Source: Apteryx mantelli (taxonomy: Eukaryota; Chordata; Aves; Apterygiformes; Apterygidae). Taken from it: 64,000 nucleotides of DNA. The stretch lies in contig NC_089980.1 of the NCBI RefSeq assembly GCF_036417845.1, forward strand, positions 58,650,501 through 58,714,500. Direction: 5' to 3'. The notes under the pieces were generated by a model. That model searched no databases. It saw nothing but the letters and a program-made list of their open reading frames with translations, and had not been told where the DNA came from. Each line of letters begins with the position of its first letter. Within the stretch, counting starts at the first letter, position 1. Made by a program: the position numbers and the translations under genes. Of the stretch, positions 1 through 10,342 are shown piece after piece.

Positions 1-106
1 TTCTTCTCATCTCTGCTAGTGTATTTATTTCTCCACAGGCCTCTTTCTCTTATCAGTTATTTTCTTTAATAAGTTTAAAGTTAGCAGTTTCCTCTTGTCT
101 TCATAC

Positions 107-395
107 CTCCTATTTACAGTCCAGATTCACTTCTGTTGTCTTTTTTCCTCCTCCCCCCATTATCATCATCTTTCTTTTCTTTTTCTTCTGGTCACCCTTT
201 CCACATTCCCTCTGACAGCCTGGCCTGGCTCTCCCTCTCATCCCTGCCTGAACCTGGACCTGCTTTCCCCTGCCCTTTCCATCCAAGCCTGGGAGGAGCT
301 CTGACATCCCTTCCAGTGCTGAGCCCCTCAGCTCTTTCCAAGTCCTTTCTATCCCCCCACCTGTCCCCATCTTTATCCCTTTCCAGAACTGCTTT
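107..395. other. Pyrimidine-rich, strand-asymmetric tract
   Basis: The plus strand here is overwhelmingly C and T, with long runs of TTTCTT, CCTCC and CCCCCC and few purines. Such polypurine/polypyrimidine tracts are common in vertebrate introns and intergenic DNA. A short open frame crosses it on each strand but gives only low-complexity peptide. I see no gene or site in it. Confidence 0.6.
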
Positions 396-1027
396 TGATC
401 CAGAGTGTCTTTGAACTACATTTTAAAAGACCTAAGCAGAGAGCCTGCTGGCTGAAGCTGGCTGGTTGCTCCTGGCACTGGCCTGGTCACTGTTCTGCTC
501 AGGAGCAGACACCCTCTCAGCAACTTCCTCCTTCAGGGAAACTGCAAAGGGAGCAGTTGTTGATGCCTCCTGGTTTTAGGAGACAGTGGTACACAACCTG
601 TCATGGACCCAGCATCTGCCTCACAGCCCACCAGAAATCCTCACTTCCAGTGGAAACCCTCACTCACATACTCTGGAGAGCTGTCTCAGAGTCCTTCCTT
701 AAAGGACCTTTGTTCTTAAGGTTGCTTATTTAAACAGTGCAAAACAAGTGAACAAATTACCATCCACACTTGCAAGCACAGAAGGAAACCTTCACCTAAC
801 AAAAGAGCCAGCAGGTCTTTTGGCATTGCCCTTTCTATAGGTGGTTTCAAAAACAGGGTGCAGCTGCCCTGACACTGTCTCCGCAGCAATTGGAAGAGCC
901 CCTCTGGGTGCTAGGTGCCCATGTGGACAGAAATGCAGCCTGGTTTGGTAAGGACAGCTGAGATGGAGCCCTCAGCATGACTGGCAGAGTGCCCTTTGGG
1001 GTCACTCATTGCTTGCCAGGGAGAACA
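396..1027. other. No recognisable feature
   Basis: Mixed-composition sequence with no recognised gene, repeat or RNA. A single CAGCTG E-box lies at 861-866, ahead of the tandem E-box array further downstream. Confidence 0.4.
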
Positions 1028-1090
1028 GAGAGAGAGAGAGAGAAACAGCTGCAAACAGCTGCAAACAGCTGCAAACAGCTGTCACAGCTG
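1028..1090. repeat. (GA)n run joined to a tandem CAGCTG array
   Basis: An (AG)n run occupies about 1028-1043. It passes directly into a 10-bp tandem unit, AACAGCTGCA, repeated three to four times. CAGCTG hexamers fall at 1046, 1056, 1066, 1076 and 1085. The first four are exactly 10 bp apart, about one helical turn, so all face the same side of the DNA. CAGCTG is a classical E-box bound by class I/II bHLH proteins. It may simply be a minisatellite, since the period is explained by replication slippage. Confidence 0.85.
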
Positions 1091-4000
1091 TCCAGGGAAG
1101 GTCAACACCGCCCAACCCTCCCCTGTCTCCTGCTGCTCCTTCGTGGTGTGACCGCAGCAGGCCGAGGTCAGAAGATGTCTGCAGACCAGCTCTGCAGGGC
1201 CACGGTGCTTGTATGCTCCAGGTGGGTGTCATTCACTTCCTCTTACTGTAACATTTAAAGACAGTATTTGTCTTGTCATATCTTGCTGCAGTTTCTTTGT
1301 GGCAGGTTGCCGAGGGTGATGCTGGGATGTTTATTTCACCCTTTTGTTAAAACAGATGACAGCTTTTTGGATGACCCTGCTGTGGCTTATAGAAGCTCTT
1401 CAAAAAGCAGAATGGAAAAAACAAGTTGATCCAAAGGAGAAGGGAAGAGATACAAGCTGAGTACGTTTCTGAGATACCTGGACTTGCACCAAGGAAGGAT
1501 TTGCTCCATCGTGTGAGCACAGCTCCCATCATCAATGCTATTGCCTCCCACTTTGACAGCACTGGCTTGCACACCAAATTACTCCACAAGCCCCTGTGCA
1601 ACAACTGTCTGGAAATCTGTTTTCATATCTTGATACAAACTGCCACAACTGGGATTTTTTTTCACTAGTTTGTTTTCTTTTCATGTGATAGCATTGCTTA
1701 ATGGAAGTCATGGGGGGCCTGGGCTAGCTTAAGTGTTATCTGTTGAAAGAGGGAAGAGGCATCCAGTGGCACTGATGAAAACTGCTCTAGAGTGAACAAA
1801 CTATTAACAGAGAAGGGCTGATATCTCCTGGCACTGCGTGGGTCTGAGGCACTTGTAGGATATGGTAGCTTATTTACAGTGTGGGGTTGCGTCCCCAGCT
1901 GCTCTGGGGAGGAAACTTATGCTGCCTGAACATCACCCCTGCACTGGGCCCCGAAGGGATGTACTTCCTCTCCTCCTCCCCAGGGATGGAGCACGTGTTA
2001 GCCTGGTACACCCAGCGTTTGTCATTTCCGCATCTGCTGAGATGAAGGCTGTGTTGGGACATAGCATCATGGTCAGCCTTACACCAATCTAAGAGCACAC
2101 TGCTTCTGAAGACTGTGGTCCTATCCTGCTTTCCAGCCCTCCTCATACCCTCCTGCCACCTCCCTCAGGTCAGACCGAGGGCTCAGGAAGCTTTGGGGGG
2201 ACCTGTCTCAGCTCATGAACCCTCCTGAGAGCTAGCGCTAACCCCCAAGATTGTGTATTTCCAGCTGGACCAGCAAGCTGATTCAACACACCATGCAGCC
2301 CCAGGACTGCTCACGCAGCACATGGGGGCACACGGACTGGGGAAAACATAGGAACAGCCTCTGGCAACAGCGGCATCATTTGAGATGAGCTTGGCAGGAG
2401 CACAACACGGCAGCCAGAGGCTGCCCAGACAGGGCAGGGGATGCTCTGCCCACCCTGGTGGCGCAGCCCTGGGGCTGGGCACAGCTCTGCCTTGCAAAGA
2501 TCCTTGAAGCCTGCCCAGTTTCAAATCAAAACTGCTCCACCACATTTTCAAATTCTCCAAGAAAACAAAAATATAATTTTGATTTAATTAAAATATTTAG
2601 CTTTGGTTGTACTCTTCAGCCAGATTTCCTGGGGAAAAGGTCAAGGGAGTGCCCGGGATGTTGGGACTGAGGTGATAGGAGGGTGGACAAGAGCTGAGGT
2701 AATACAGCAATATGATGGAAGAGGACTGAAAGTAAGATGATGCTGGGGACTTGGTAAGAAACTGCAGATGGCAAGTGGTGGGAGGGAGCCATAAGGGATA
2801 TGGTGGAGGAACTGGGGTTGTTTCAACAGGGGTGTGGAAGATGAGGGACACAAATCTGTAAGAAATCAGGCTTTGTTAATTCTGTAATGCATGGAACAAA
2901 CTGCTTCTAAAATCTATGCATTTCATATCCTGAACTAGGCAAAAATTCTGGATGAATCCAGCTACCTCCAAATATTGTGGGAAGGGGATTTATAATGTAA
3001 ACTCACATCTCCATGTAAAAGACTCAGTCCCTACCTCTGAACAACAGGACGAAACAAAGCCACAGATCCAACATCCCCCAGACCTGGGGAAATTGAAGTG
3101 TGCAGCCAGGGCCTTCCATTATAACACAAACATCAGCATTTCAGACCAGCCAGCCAGCTGCAGATGCCGTATAAAGAATATTTCCCAGGATACTAGGCTG
3201 CCCAGCTGGCAGCAGGTACAGTTACAGTCCTGCTCACACAGGCTTCAGGTCAAGCCAAAGGTGGCTACACTGCTCACCTCAGCTCAGCCGCCTATCTCCC
3301 AACATAAAGAAAAGCAGAAATAAATGATCTGTTCCCATCATCCATATAGAAATGGAGGCCATCAGGGCAGGGATGAGGATGCACTAAGGAATATTCAGTA
3401 CCAAGTATTCATAGCTTCCACAACTGTTAATTTTAACATTGCCAAGCAGTCCATACCATGGGCACCTGGATGGCTTGCAGGATGTGGCCTGCACACATCA
3501 TGGGAGACAGCTACTGCCTTGGTGAGCCCAACTACACAGAAACAAAAAGGCCCAGAGGAGGAAATCCCATGTACCGGTGGGGACCCAGGGCTACAAAGGG
3601 TCCGGGCGCAATCTGGCAGATGATGTAGGCACCAGCACAGGAGTCCAAGCCTGGAAGCAGACATGCCAGCTTCCAGCACAGTGCACCAGGGAGGAGCAAA
3701 ATGTGAGAGCGAAACTGCCTGTTTTCAACCACATGGTTTCCAGCCACGTGTTTGGTACCAGCACATGTAGCTGAAGAGAAGACATTGAGATCCACCTGAT
3801 TTGTGGTTGCCTCTTGCAGTCAAATCTTCTTGCTGCTCTACCACAGCTACCTGGAGCATGAAAAGGCCCTGTGGCATAACCCCGACCAGAGCAAGCCCAA
3901 GCAGGGCATGGCCTTGGGCACCTCTCGGCTCCCTGGCAGGGTAGGGCTGGTGCCATGTCCCTCCTGAGCATCTCCACTTTGTCTTTCTTTCACTTCCCAG

Positions 4001-5160
4001 CAGAAACAGAGGAGATGCAAAAGGAGGGAAAAGCTGCAGAAATCGTACTACAGGTATAAAAAGGGTAGGCAGGGCTTGCAGAGAGGTGGATTTTAGGATG
4101 TATGTGAGAAGTGGGCAAAGAGGATGATAAAACTAGAACAGCTTTTAAAGAATTTAAATGTTTAAAAAAATCATTTTTGTCTTAACAATTAGGGTTAAGG
4201 ACTCGGTGGACTTCGGCAGCTCATTTACTGTGTCCCACTCATCAATCACCGCTCGAGCTGTTCAGACCAGGTGGCTGAAGACATGAGAGGCAGGCTGTCT
4301 GCAGGAGGAGCGCTGCGGGATGAAGCCAGGAGAGCTGCCTGCCGCTGAAACACCTGTCAGGCGGGAAGCAGCTCAGGATGGCCTGACCTCATTGGCATCA
4401 CAGGGGAGACATCCCTAATGCTGGGCATATGGGTCTCCTGCTGATCCCAGTGAAGCCAAGAAAAAAAATTAGCCCCCTTTAAGTTCCAGGGGAGCAGGGC
4501 AGCGCAGTGCTCTGTGGTTTTGCAATACTCCCATCAACAGGGCAACAGCCGACACACAGTCCATTGAAAGGCACAGCCACAGGTATGGTTTAAAAAGTAG
4601 CTGCAGCTGACATATCCCAGCAGGAGCTGCTCTCCAGTGACCTGGGGAGCTCCCCTCATGCTGGTTCACCACTGAACAGCAGCCTGGGCGCTTGGGTGCT
4701 TTCATTTCCACCATCCAGGTGTTCGCATAACTCTTCATGGACAGGGAACGGGATGCAGCTGAGGGCCCAAAGCAAAAGTTGAGACTAGGATCTCACTCCC
4801 CTCACTAGGAAGAGGCATTGTAACAAATTTGGGGCTCTTTCTAAACTCTCAAAATAGGGTGCTGAGAGCAAAGTGCCCTGCTTGCCATCCCTGTTTCTGG
4901 GCAGCCCTTACTGTACCCTTTCAACCCTGTCTGAAAGGTATGGCCCTTGCCAGATTTGTAGCTCCTCTCTGCAAACACACTATGAAGTCCTGCCTAGAAA
5001 ACATTACAGGTTGCCATCATTTTCACAACATACTGACTTCGCTATAGTGCCTTTGGGCAGATCACAGTAGATTTACTGCACTTCTCCAATGCTATTTCCT
5101 TAAGTGCAGCGAGCATTCTGCAGTGAGATCCTGACAGTTCCTATACCTTTTCTTCTTCAC
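1091..5160. other. No recognisable gene or repeat
   Basis: About 4 kb of ordinary mixed sequence. Short open frames up to 128 codons occur on both strands, but none has a recognisable domain, a codon pattern standing out from its surroundings, or flanking splice sites that join it to another. A CA-rich stretch and a G-rich purine stretch (2640-2850) are the only compositional changes seen. Confidence 0.4.
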
Positions 5161-5194
5161 ACCAACCAATTTGCAGTGTGAAAAAGATGAGATC

Positions 5195-5255
5195 TTAAAA
5201 ATGGACAATTAGTGCCCTTACTAATTATCTGTACTAAATGTCTCAATTAGAGGCG
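5195..5255. promoter_or_regulatory. Cluster of TAATT-type homeodomain sites
   Basis: Three homeodomain core motifs lie within 45 bp: CAATTAG at 5206-5212, CTAATTA at 5221-5227 and CAATTAG at 5244-5250. A nearby TTATC (GATA-type) overlaps the second site. TAATT cores are the standard target of LHX, MSX, DLX, PRRX and similar homeodomain proteins. Three close copies in unique sequence suggest an enhancer fragment, but AT-rich six-mers are frequent by chance and conservation is unknown. Confidence 0.3.
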
Positions 5256-5260
5256 TGCCC

Positions 5261-8200
5261 AAGGGGACCTTAACCAAGCTGGAGTTAGTTGTGCTAAGCT
5301 TCGTATGATGCTACTTCTGCCCCTAGAAGTGTACATGTACTCCAAGAGGTTATGAGAGACTTTAGTACTAATGTGACTCAGGTTAGTTTTCAAAGGGGTA
5401 AATTAAAGAACCATGACTGCCAGCTATCAGCTGAAAAGCAAAGCCAGTATTATTGTAACCCTTCTAGGAATTTAACCTGCACATACTCATCAGATTCATT
5501 CAGGTTTTGCTTTCCAGGGCCTTTGCTACTAAAAGCCTTGAGAAAATACTCTGTATTATGTGAGCTGCACATTCCCAAGGTTTGATCCCACTCTACAACT
5601 CCCCATAGTGTTTTTCCTTCTTCCTTACAAGTGGTATAACCATGATTTCTGGGTTTGAGATCAATCTGAAAAGGAGATTCTCTAAGTCTGCATAACTGAG
5701 AAGTGGGAAGCTCTGCAAAAGATCCTATTCTTCATGAAGAAAAACTAAGCTTGGGTGACATAACAACGTGGCTATTGTCAGCTGAGGATCTACAGTTAAG
5801 TTGAATGGGATTACTGAAAATTTGGAAATACCAGTTGAGGGAAAAGAGCTAGCAAGCATGCAAAGGAATAACATTTTGGTACACGAGTAGACTGGGAAGA
5901 TGATAAGTTTGTTTGAAACTTAAAGCAGTACCACGCTATTAAGGAATCAGCATCAGCAAAAAAGAAATCCACTATTTATAGGGAAGACAAGTAATTATAC
6001 ATTCAGGGTCAAAGAAGACATTTACACTGAGGTTTCTTAAGAAACAGGAGAGCAGAGAGTAATTGACTGTCTAGACAAGGCCCCTGCTCAATCTCTGAAA
6101 TCCTGTGATTTGGCTGAGTATGAACACATTGGTCAGGTTGGTTAAACACAGCTAGTTCATGGACATCAGATGTCGGAGCTCAAACTGGCAGTCCTACGTG
6201 GACAGGAATGCACAGATGCGGAGGAGGTGGGTCTCTGGGCACCACGGACTGAGCTGCAGACACCAAGCCGAAACACCCAAGGCCTGAGACTCTTCTGGGG
6301 CACCAGGCAGCCTCCCTCCTCCAAGGCTTGGACCTGGTTTTAAAAAACGTAGGGCAAGCTACATTTTCTATATGGTCTAGCTTTGATTTTCAGCAACAAA
6401 TTCTGCTTTATTAGATATATTTTTGCATCTGACCGGCAGAGAGGCAGACAGGCCAGTAGCGTCAAAGGAGGTCGGCCAGAGCCAGCCCCAGAGGGGCTCT
6501 TTGGGTGCAGCTTGCTCCTCACGAGCCCCCAGGGCCCGCAGAGGGACAACACGCTTTCGGTGAGGTGACAGGGAAGGCTGGGGGAAAGCACACAGCCCCG
6601 AGGACGAATGTATGACCTCCCCAGGGTAGCACCATGCCTCTGACACACCTGGCAGAGCCTCACAAAAAGTGATTTTTCTGGCCTGATGCTCTCTTGGCAG
6701 TGCAGCCTCTCAGCTCTCAGCAAGGCTGGCAGGGTTTTAGGCAACACCAGTGCAAATACACTTAATAAGCATTCATGAGAATAGCAAAGAGACACAAGAG
6801 TGGACCACAGCCCCTAACATAGCAAAAGAGATGCTTCTCCTCCGACAAGTGGATTTGCTAAGGTTGTTTAAAAATGGCTGATTGCTACTACCATCAGCAG
6901 AAGTCTTGTTGTCGCTGGAGATGCGAAACTGCCATCCTGTTTTCGTCTGATCACAAGCACAAGATCCACCTCCAATGGATCAAGTCAAGTTCATGCTCTG
7001 CGCTAATGCCAGGCCGGCTGTTCCTTCCTCTTCTCACACACTCCCACATGCACATTGAGCAAATGGCAAAAAACCCTTGCTCTGGCTATTTTCTCCATCC
7101 TAACCCTCCTCAGTCTTTAAAAAGAAACAAACAACAGGAAAAAAAAGAACCCAAGTTCCCAATTTTTTGCAGGAAGCTTTGATGAGTATTTGTTTTGCTT
7201 TTCAGTTTAGCGTACATGCTCTTCATGGAACTGGAGGGCATTTCCCCACTGAGGAGAGCATTTCTGTTGGAGTCAGAGGCCCCACAGTTGTTACAATTCT
7301 CATAGTTAAGAAATACTGCCACTGTTGAGAGAAGAAGAGGGAAAAAATGATTACCAAGAATGAAAATCAAGTTTACATTGGCAGTTCAGGTAGAAACTTT
7401 GTTATTAATGACAGTGTGCCAGCATATTAGCCTCGTAAGGACTGCATGGATTTTACTCACACTGCCCTGAAATATTGGAGATGATTTGCCTAACACGTAG
7501 AAGTGTGTCAAATACTCATCTCTAACCTATATTATTCACACTAGTTGATGCAGCTCTCTCTGCAAAAGAAGGTTTGCAGTGTTCATTTATTGTTACAGGT
7601 CTCAGTTACTGGACGACCACACAACATCTCCTAAAGCTCCAACCTCCAGACACTCTGGCAGTGCACAGTTAACTGCTGCATGCACAGAAAAATCACGATG
7701 GTACATGAACTTTTGTATGTGGCCCTGGAACTGTAAATCTCAGGTTAACCATGTGAAGTGCAGGGGGAAAAAAATGCATATCAGATAGGATACACTATAT
7801 AGGAAGAGAAAATGTGTCTGGGAAGGCCATGAGCACTCACATATCACAAAAAGCAATTTGTAGCCATGATGATGGGTGTGGTTAAAGGACTCAGCTAGAA
7901 AAGCATGAATGCTCTGCGGGAAATGGATGGAGGAATCAGGACTAGTGAACTCTTGCTGTGAACCCTGCTGTGAAATGGCATACAAGATGCTGTTAGGGCA
8001 ACTGCAGCCTATTGGCCACCACTACCAACCTTTCACACACTTCACTGGGGAAAGGTCATGGGTTGTTTTTGTTTTAATTCCCAAGGTCATATCTTGTTTG
8101 CTTCACACACTTCCACGCAGCTCACAATCTACATGCCCAGGTCTCTCCACTCTTATAAACACATCCATATATAGCATATATTCATTCCAGCTCCATACTC

Positions 8201-8729
8201 ATAAAGCAAAACACAAAGCCATAAAACACCTTTTTGAACTCCAGCTGTGGCACTTTATGGAAGCATTTGAAAACTATTATTTTCGGTGAATGCATTGGGG
8301 TCTCAGGCATATTATCTCCGTTTTGAAGACTGATTTAGGATGAGATTCCTACCGCCCTGCTCATCTGGAGCAGTGCCATACTCCAGGAGCAGTAGTGGTT
8401 TCCATGGGACTGCTTGTGGAGGATGTCTGAACAGCACAAGGAGACTTGGACACGCAGATAGGAAGCCCACTCAGGTCAGGATGCTGAGCCAGTAGACTTG
8501 ATCCCCAAACCAGCCTTTGTAGACAGCTGCCTATGCTAATTCCCCTGACAGAGCTCTTGGTAAGGTTTTGGTCTTCCTCTCGCTCCCTTGCCCTGTGGAC
8601 TCCTTTTTATTATTTAACCTCTTTTTCATTACAAGGACCATCACCATAATGCTTCTGTCCTTGAGAAGGTCACCTGCTTGTAATAATATGGTACTTTCAT
8701 TGCCATAGTCAGTTCTGGATCCTGCTTTT
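5261..8729. other. No recognisable gene or repeat
   Basis: Mixed sequence without a recognised coding exon. The longest open frame (6340-6795, minus strand, 151 codons) has no known domain and is interrupted on both sides without good splice signals. Nothing else is supported. Confidence 0.4.
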
Positions 8730-8870
8730 AGCACACTTTCTAACATCATTGAATAATTTATCCCATTTACAGAGGAGATAAAAGGACTGCAACAGTAAGT
8801 GACTTCTCCAAGGTCATACGCAAAACTGTGGCAGATCTGTGGTGAAGCACCAGCTCATTTTGAATTCTTC
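8730..8870 (-). mobile_element. MIR/CORE-SINE-like fragment (reverse orientation)
   Basis: The plus strand reads as the reverse complement of a MIR-family SINE. The typical order is present: CCCATTTACAGA at 8762-8773, then GTAAGTGACTTCTCCAAGG from 8796 followed by TCATACG, then GTGGCAGA at 8828-8835. These match the familiar cattttacagatgagg / aagtgacttgcccaaggtcac / agtggcaga block. It is heavily diverged, as expected of an element that stopped moving long before birds arose. The tRNA-derived head is not recognisable, so the boundaries are approximate. Confidence 0.6.
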
Positions 8871-9239
8871 TACATGGCTTGTCAGGAATTTGCACAGAAA
8901 CCTCCAGTTTCCTTGTTTGTCTTTTTGAGCTCTTCTCGGTTCCACCCACATCAGGAGAAAAAGGCCTTTCTTAATTTAAGAAATGTGTATGTCTCTTTGC
9001 ATACTCTTTCCATAATATAATAATTTGCTCTTTTATAATTGAAAAAGCCTGTAGTTTGCCAAAGCAGAGTCCCCTGCAATTGTGCTAGCATTACAGTAAG
9101 TGGCAGTGCTTTGGACTATTGCTAAAGATATATGCACATTGTTCAGTGAGATATTGTTCTTTTCATCTGGTTACAGTTAATTCCAGCATTGCTTTCCCTC
9201 CCAGGCAACTTTTTTTTCCACTTAATTTTTTTCTAAACC

Positions 9240-9312
9240 TTCATTCTGTGGAGGAAGAGATTATTTATTAATATGATATTAATTAATTGATTTCATCACT
9301 TTTTTCATTTCC
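9240..9312. other. AT-rich stretch with ATTAATTAATT core
   Basis: A short AT-rich segment that includes overlapping TAAT/ATTA motifs near 9280-9290. It directly precedes the inverted repeat at 9313. It could be a homeodomain-binding patch or simply low-complexity DNA. Confidence 0.3.
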
Positions 9313-9370
9313 ATATTTGCTTCCTTATTCAAAAAGCTTCACTGTTATATTGTTATAAGGAAGCAAATAT
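9313..9370. repeat. Inverted repeat with 16-bp perfect arms
   Basis: Left arm ATATTTGCTTCCTTAT (9313-9328) and right arm ATAAGGAAGCAAATAT (9355-9370) are exact reverse complements, separated by 26 bases. As RNA this would fold into a 58-nt hairpin with a large loop. The uninterrupted 16-bp stem is much longer than expected by chance at this spacing. It may be the remnant of a tiny inverted-repeat transposon or a structured RNA. The stem is shorter than the roughly 30-35 bp of a normal animal pre-miRNA. Confidence 0.8.
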
Positions 9371-9637
9371 ACTGGCCAGGAAGTTTCTGTCTGTACATTT
9401 TCCTAACATACTCTGAGAGATGACTCTAGAAGGCCATACATAGGATTGGTTTTGGATAATATAATATTCTTCTCACTCTTCCTAACCTTCACAGGTAACT
9501 GGAAAAATATTAAATACTAAATACCATTTGACAAACACCACCAATAAACCCAGAAATCAGCCAGAAACAGAAATGCTTACTGATGAAGAAAGCATTGCTC
9601 TTCCAATTATCTTAAAGCCTCCTCCAAAGACAAAGAA

Positions 9638-9705
9638 ATGTCTCATTTCACAGGTGGGGAAGATGAGGAGCAGGAAGATTACATGGCAGGTTGCAAATCA
9701 TACAC
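9638..9705 (-). mobile_element. MIR-like fragment (reverse orientation), weak
   Basis: The plus strand reads TCATTTCACAGGTGGGGA (9643-9660) and then GAGGAGCAGGAAGATTA. This resembles the cattttacagatggggaaactgaggcacagagagattaag block of MIR/L3-type tails read in reverse. The similarity fades after about 70 bases. It is a plausible but weak call because the motif is short. Confidence 0.4.
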
Positions 9706-9959
9706 CATGGGAGGGAGTGTAATGCACATCCTGCCCGTGGGAACACACGCTCACCCAGTATTACGGGTGAGGCCTGGCACTCAGCTTCTTCTATACCCCA
9801 AAAGGTCTCTCTGATATCAGGGGCCTCTAAACCAGCACAGGACAGATGAGAGAGCTCCGAGGATATTTTTTTCCCCTCTCTCAAACCCCAAAAGATAGTC
9901 ACAAGCATATGCTGTGCCACACCTATGTCTAAGACAAAGCAGGAAAGAAGAGCAGTCTT

Positions 9960-10342
9960 TGCATTACATGGGTGAAACAAAGGAGCCCTCTCCAATTTTT
10001 CACGGGGTGGAGAGGTATGGATTGCAAAGGCTCCTTTGAAGAGCAATTAGCTGTAGCACATAACTGCTTCTCTTTCATGGATGCCCAAACTCCCTAAAAT
10101 TCATTATTCTGGAAACCAGCTAGAAAGGCGGAGCGAACAGGCCACATCCTCAGGGAGTGTGAATCAGCGTGACCACTCAGGCTTCAACTAGTTGCACAGA
10201 TTTACTTCCACCAATGCTGTGGCTGCCCGAGACAAGGGAGGAGTGGTGGGCGAGCACCAGAGACACCCGTTGTGTTGCAGTGCTGCGTCCGCAGCTGCAC
10301 CCCTTGAAAAATTAGAGAGGGCTCCTCTATTTCATACATGCA
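9960..10342. repeat. 383-bp unit bounded by inverted 45-50-bp repeats
   Basis: The segment at 9960-10009 recurs in reverse complement at 10298-10342. Blocks shared by the two arms include AGGAGCCCTCTC, AATTTTTCA and GGGGTG, with a handful of substitutions between the arms. The same ten-residue reading, EKLERAPLFH, is therefore seen on opposite strands at the two ends. Both outer ends carry TGCA. This looks like the terminal inverted repeats of a small non-autonomous DNA element, or two opposed copies of one repeat. No transposase and no clear target-site duplication was seen. Confidence 0.6.

Noticed and set aside
1041..1090. CRISPR-like short repeat array
   Set aside because: The 10-bp units are directly adjacent with no spacers, in a vertebrate-type sequence; it is a simple tandem repeat.
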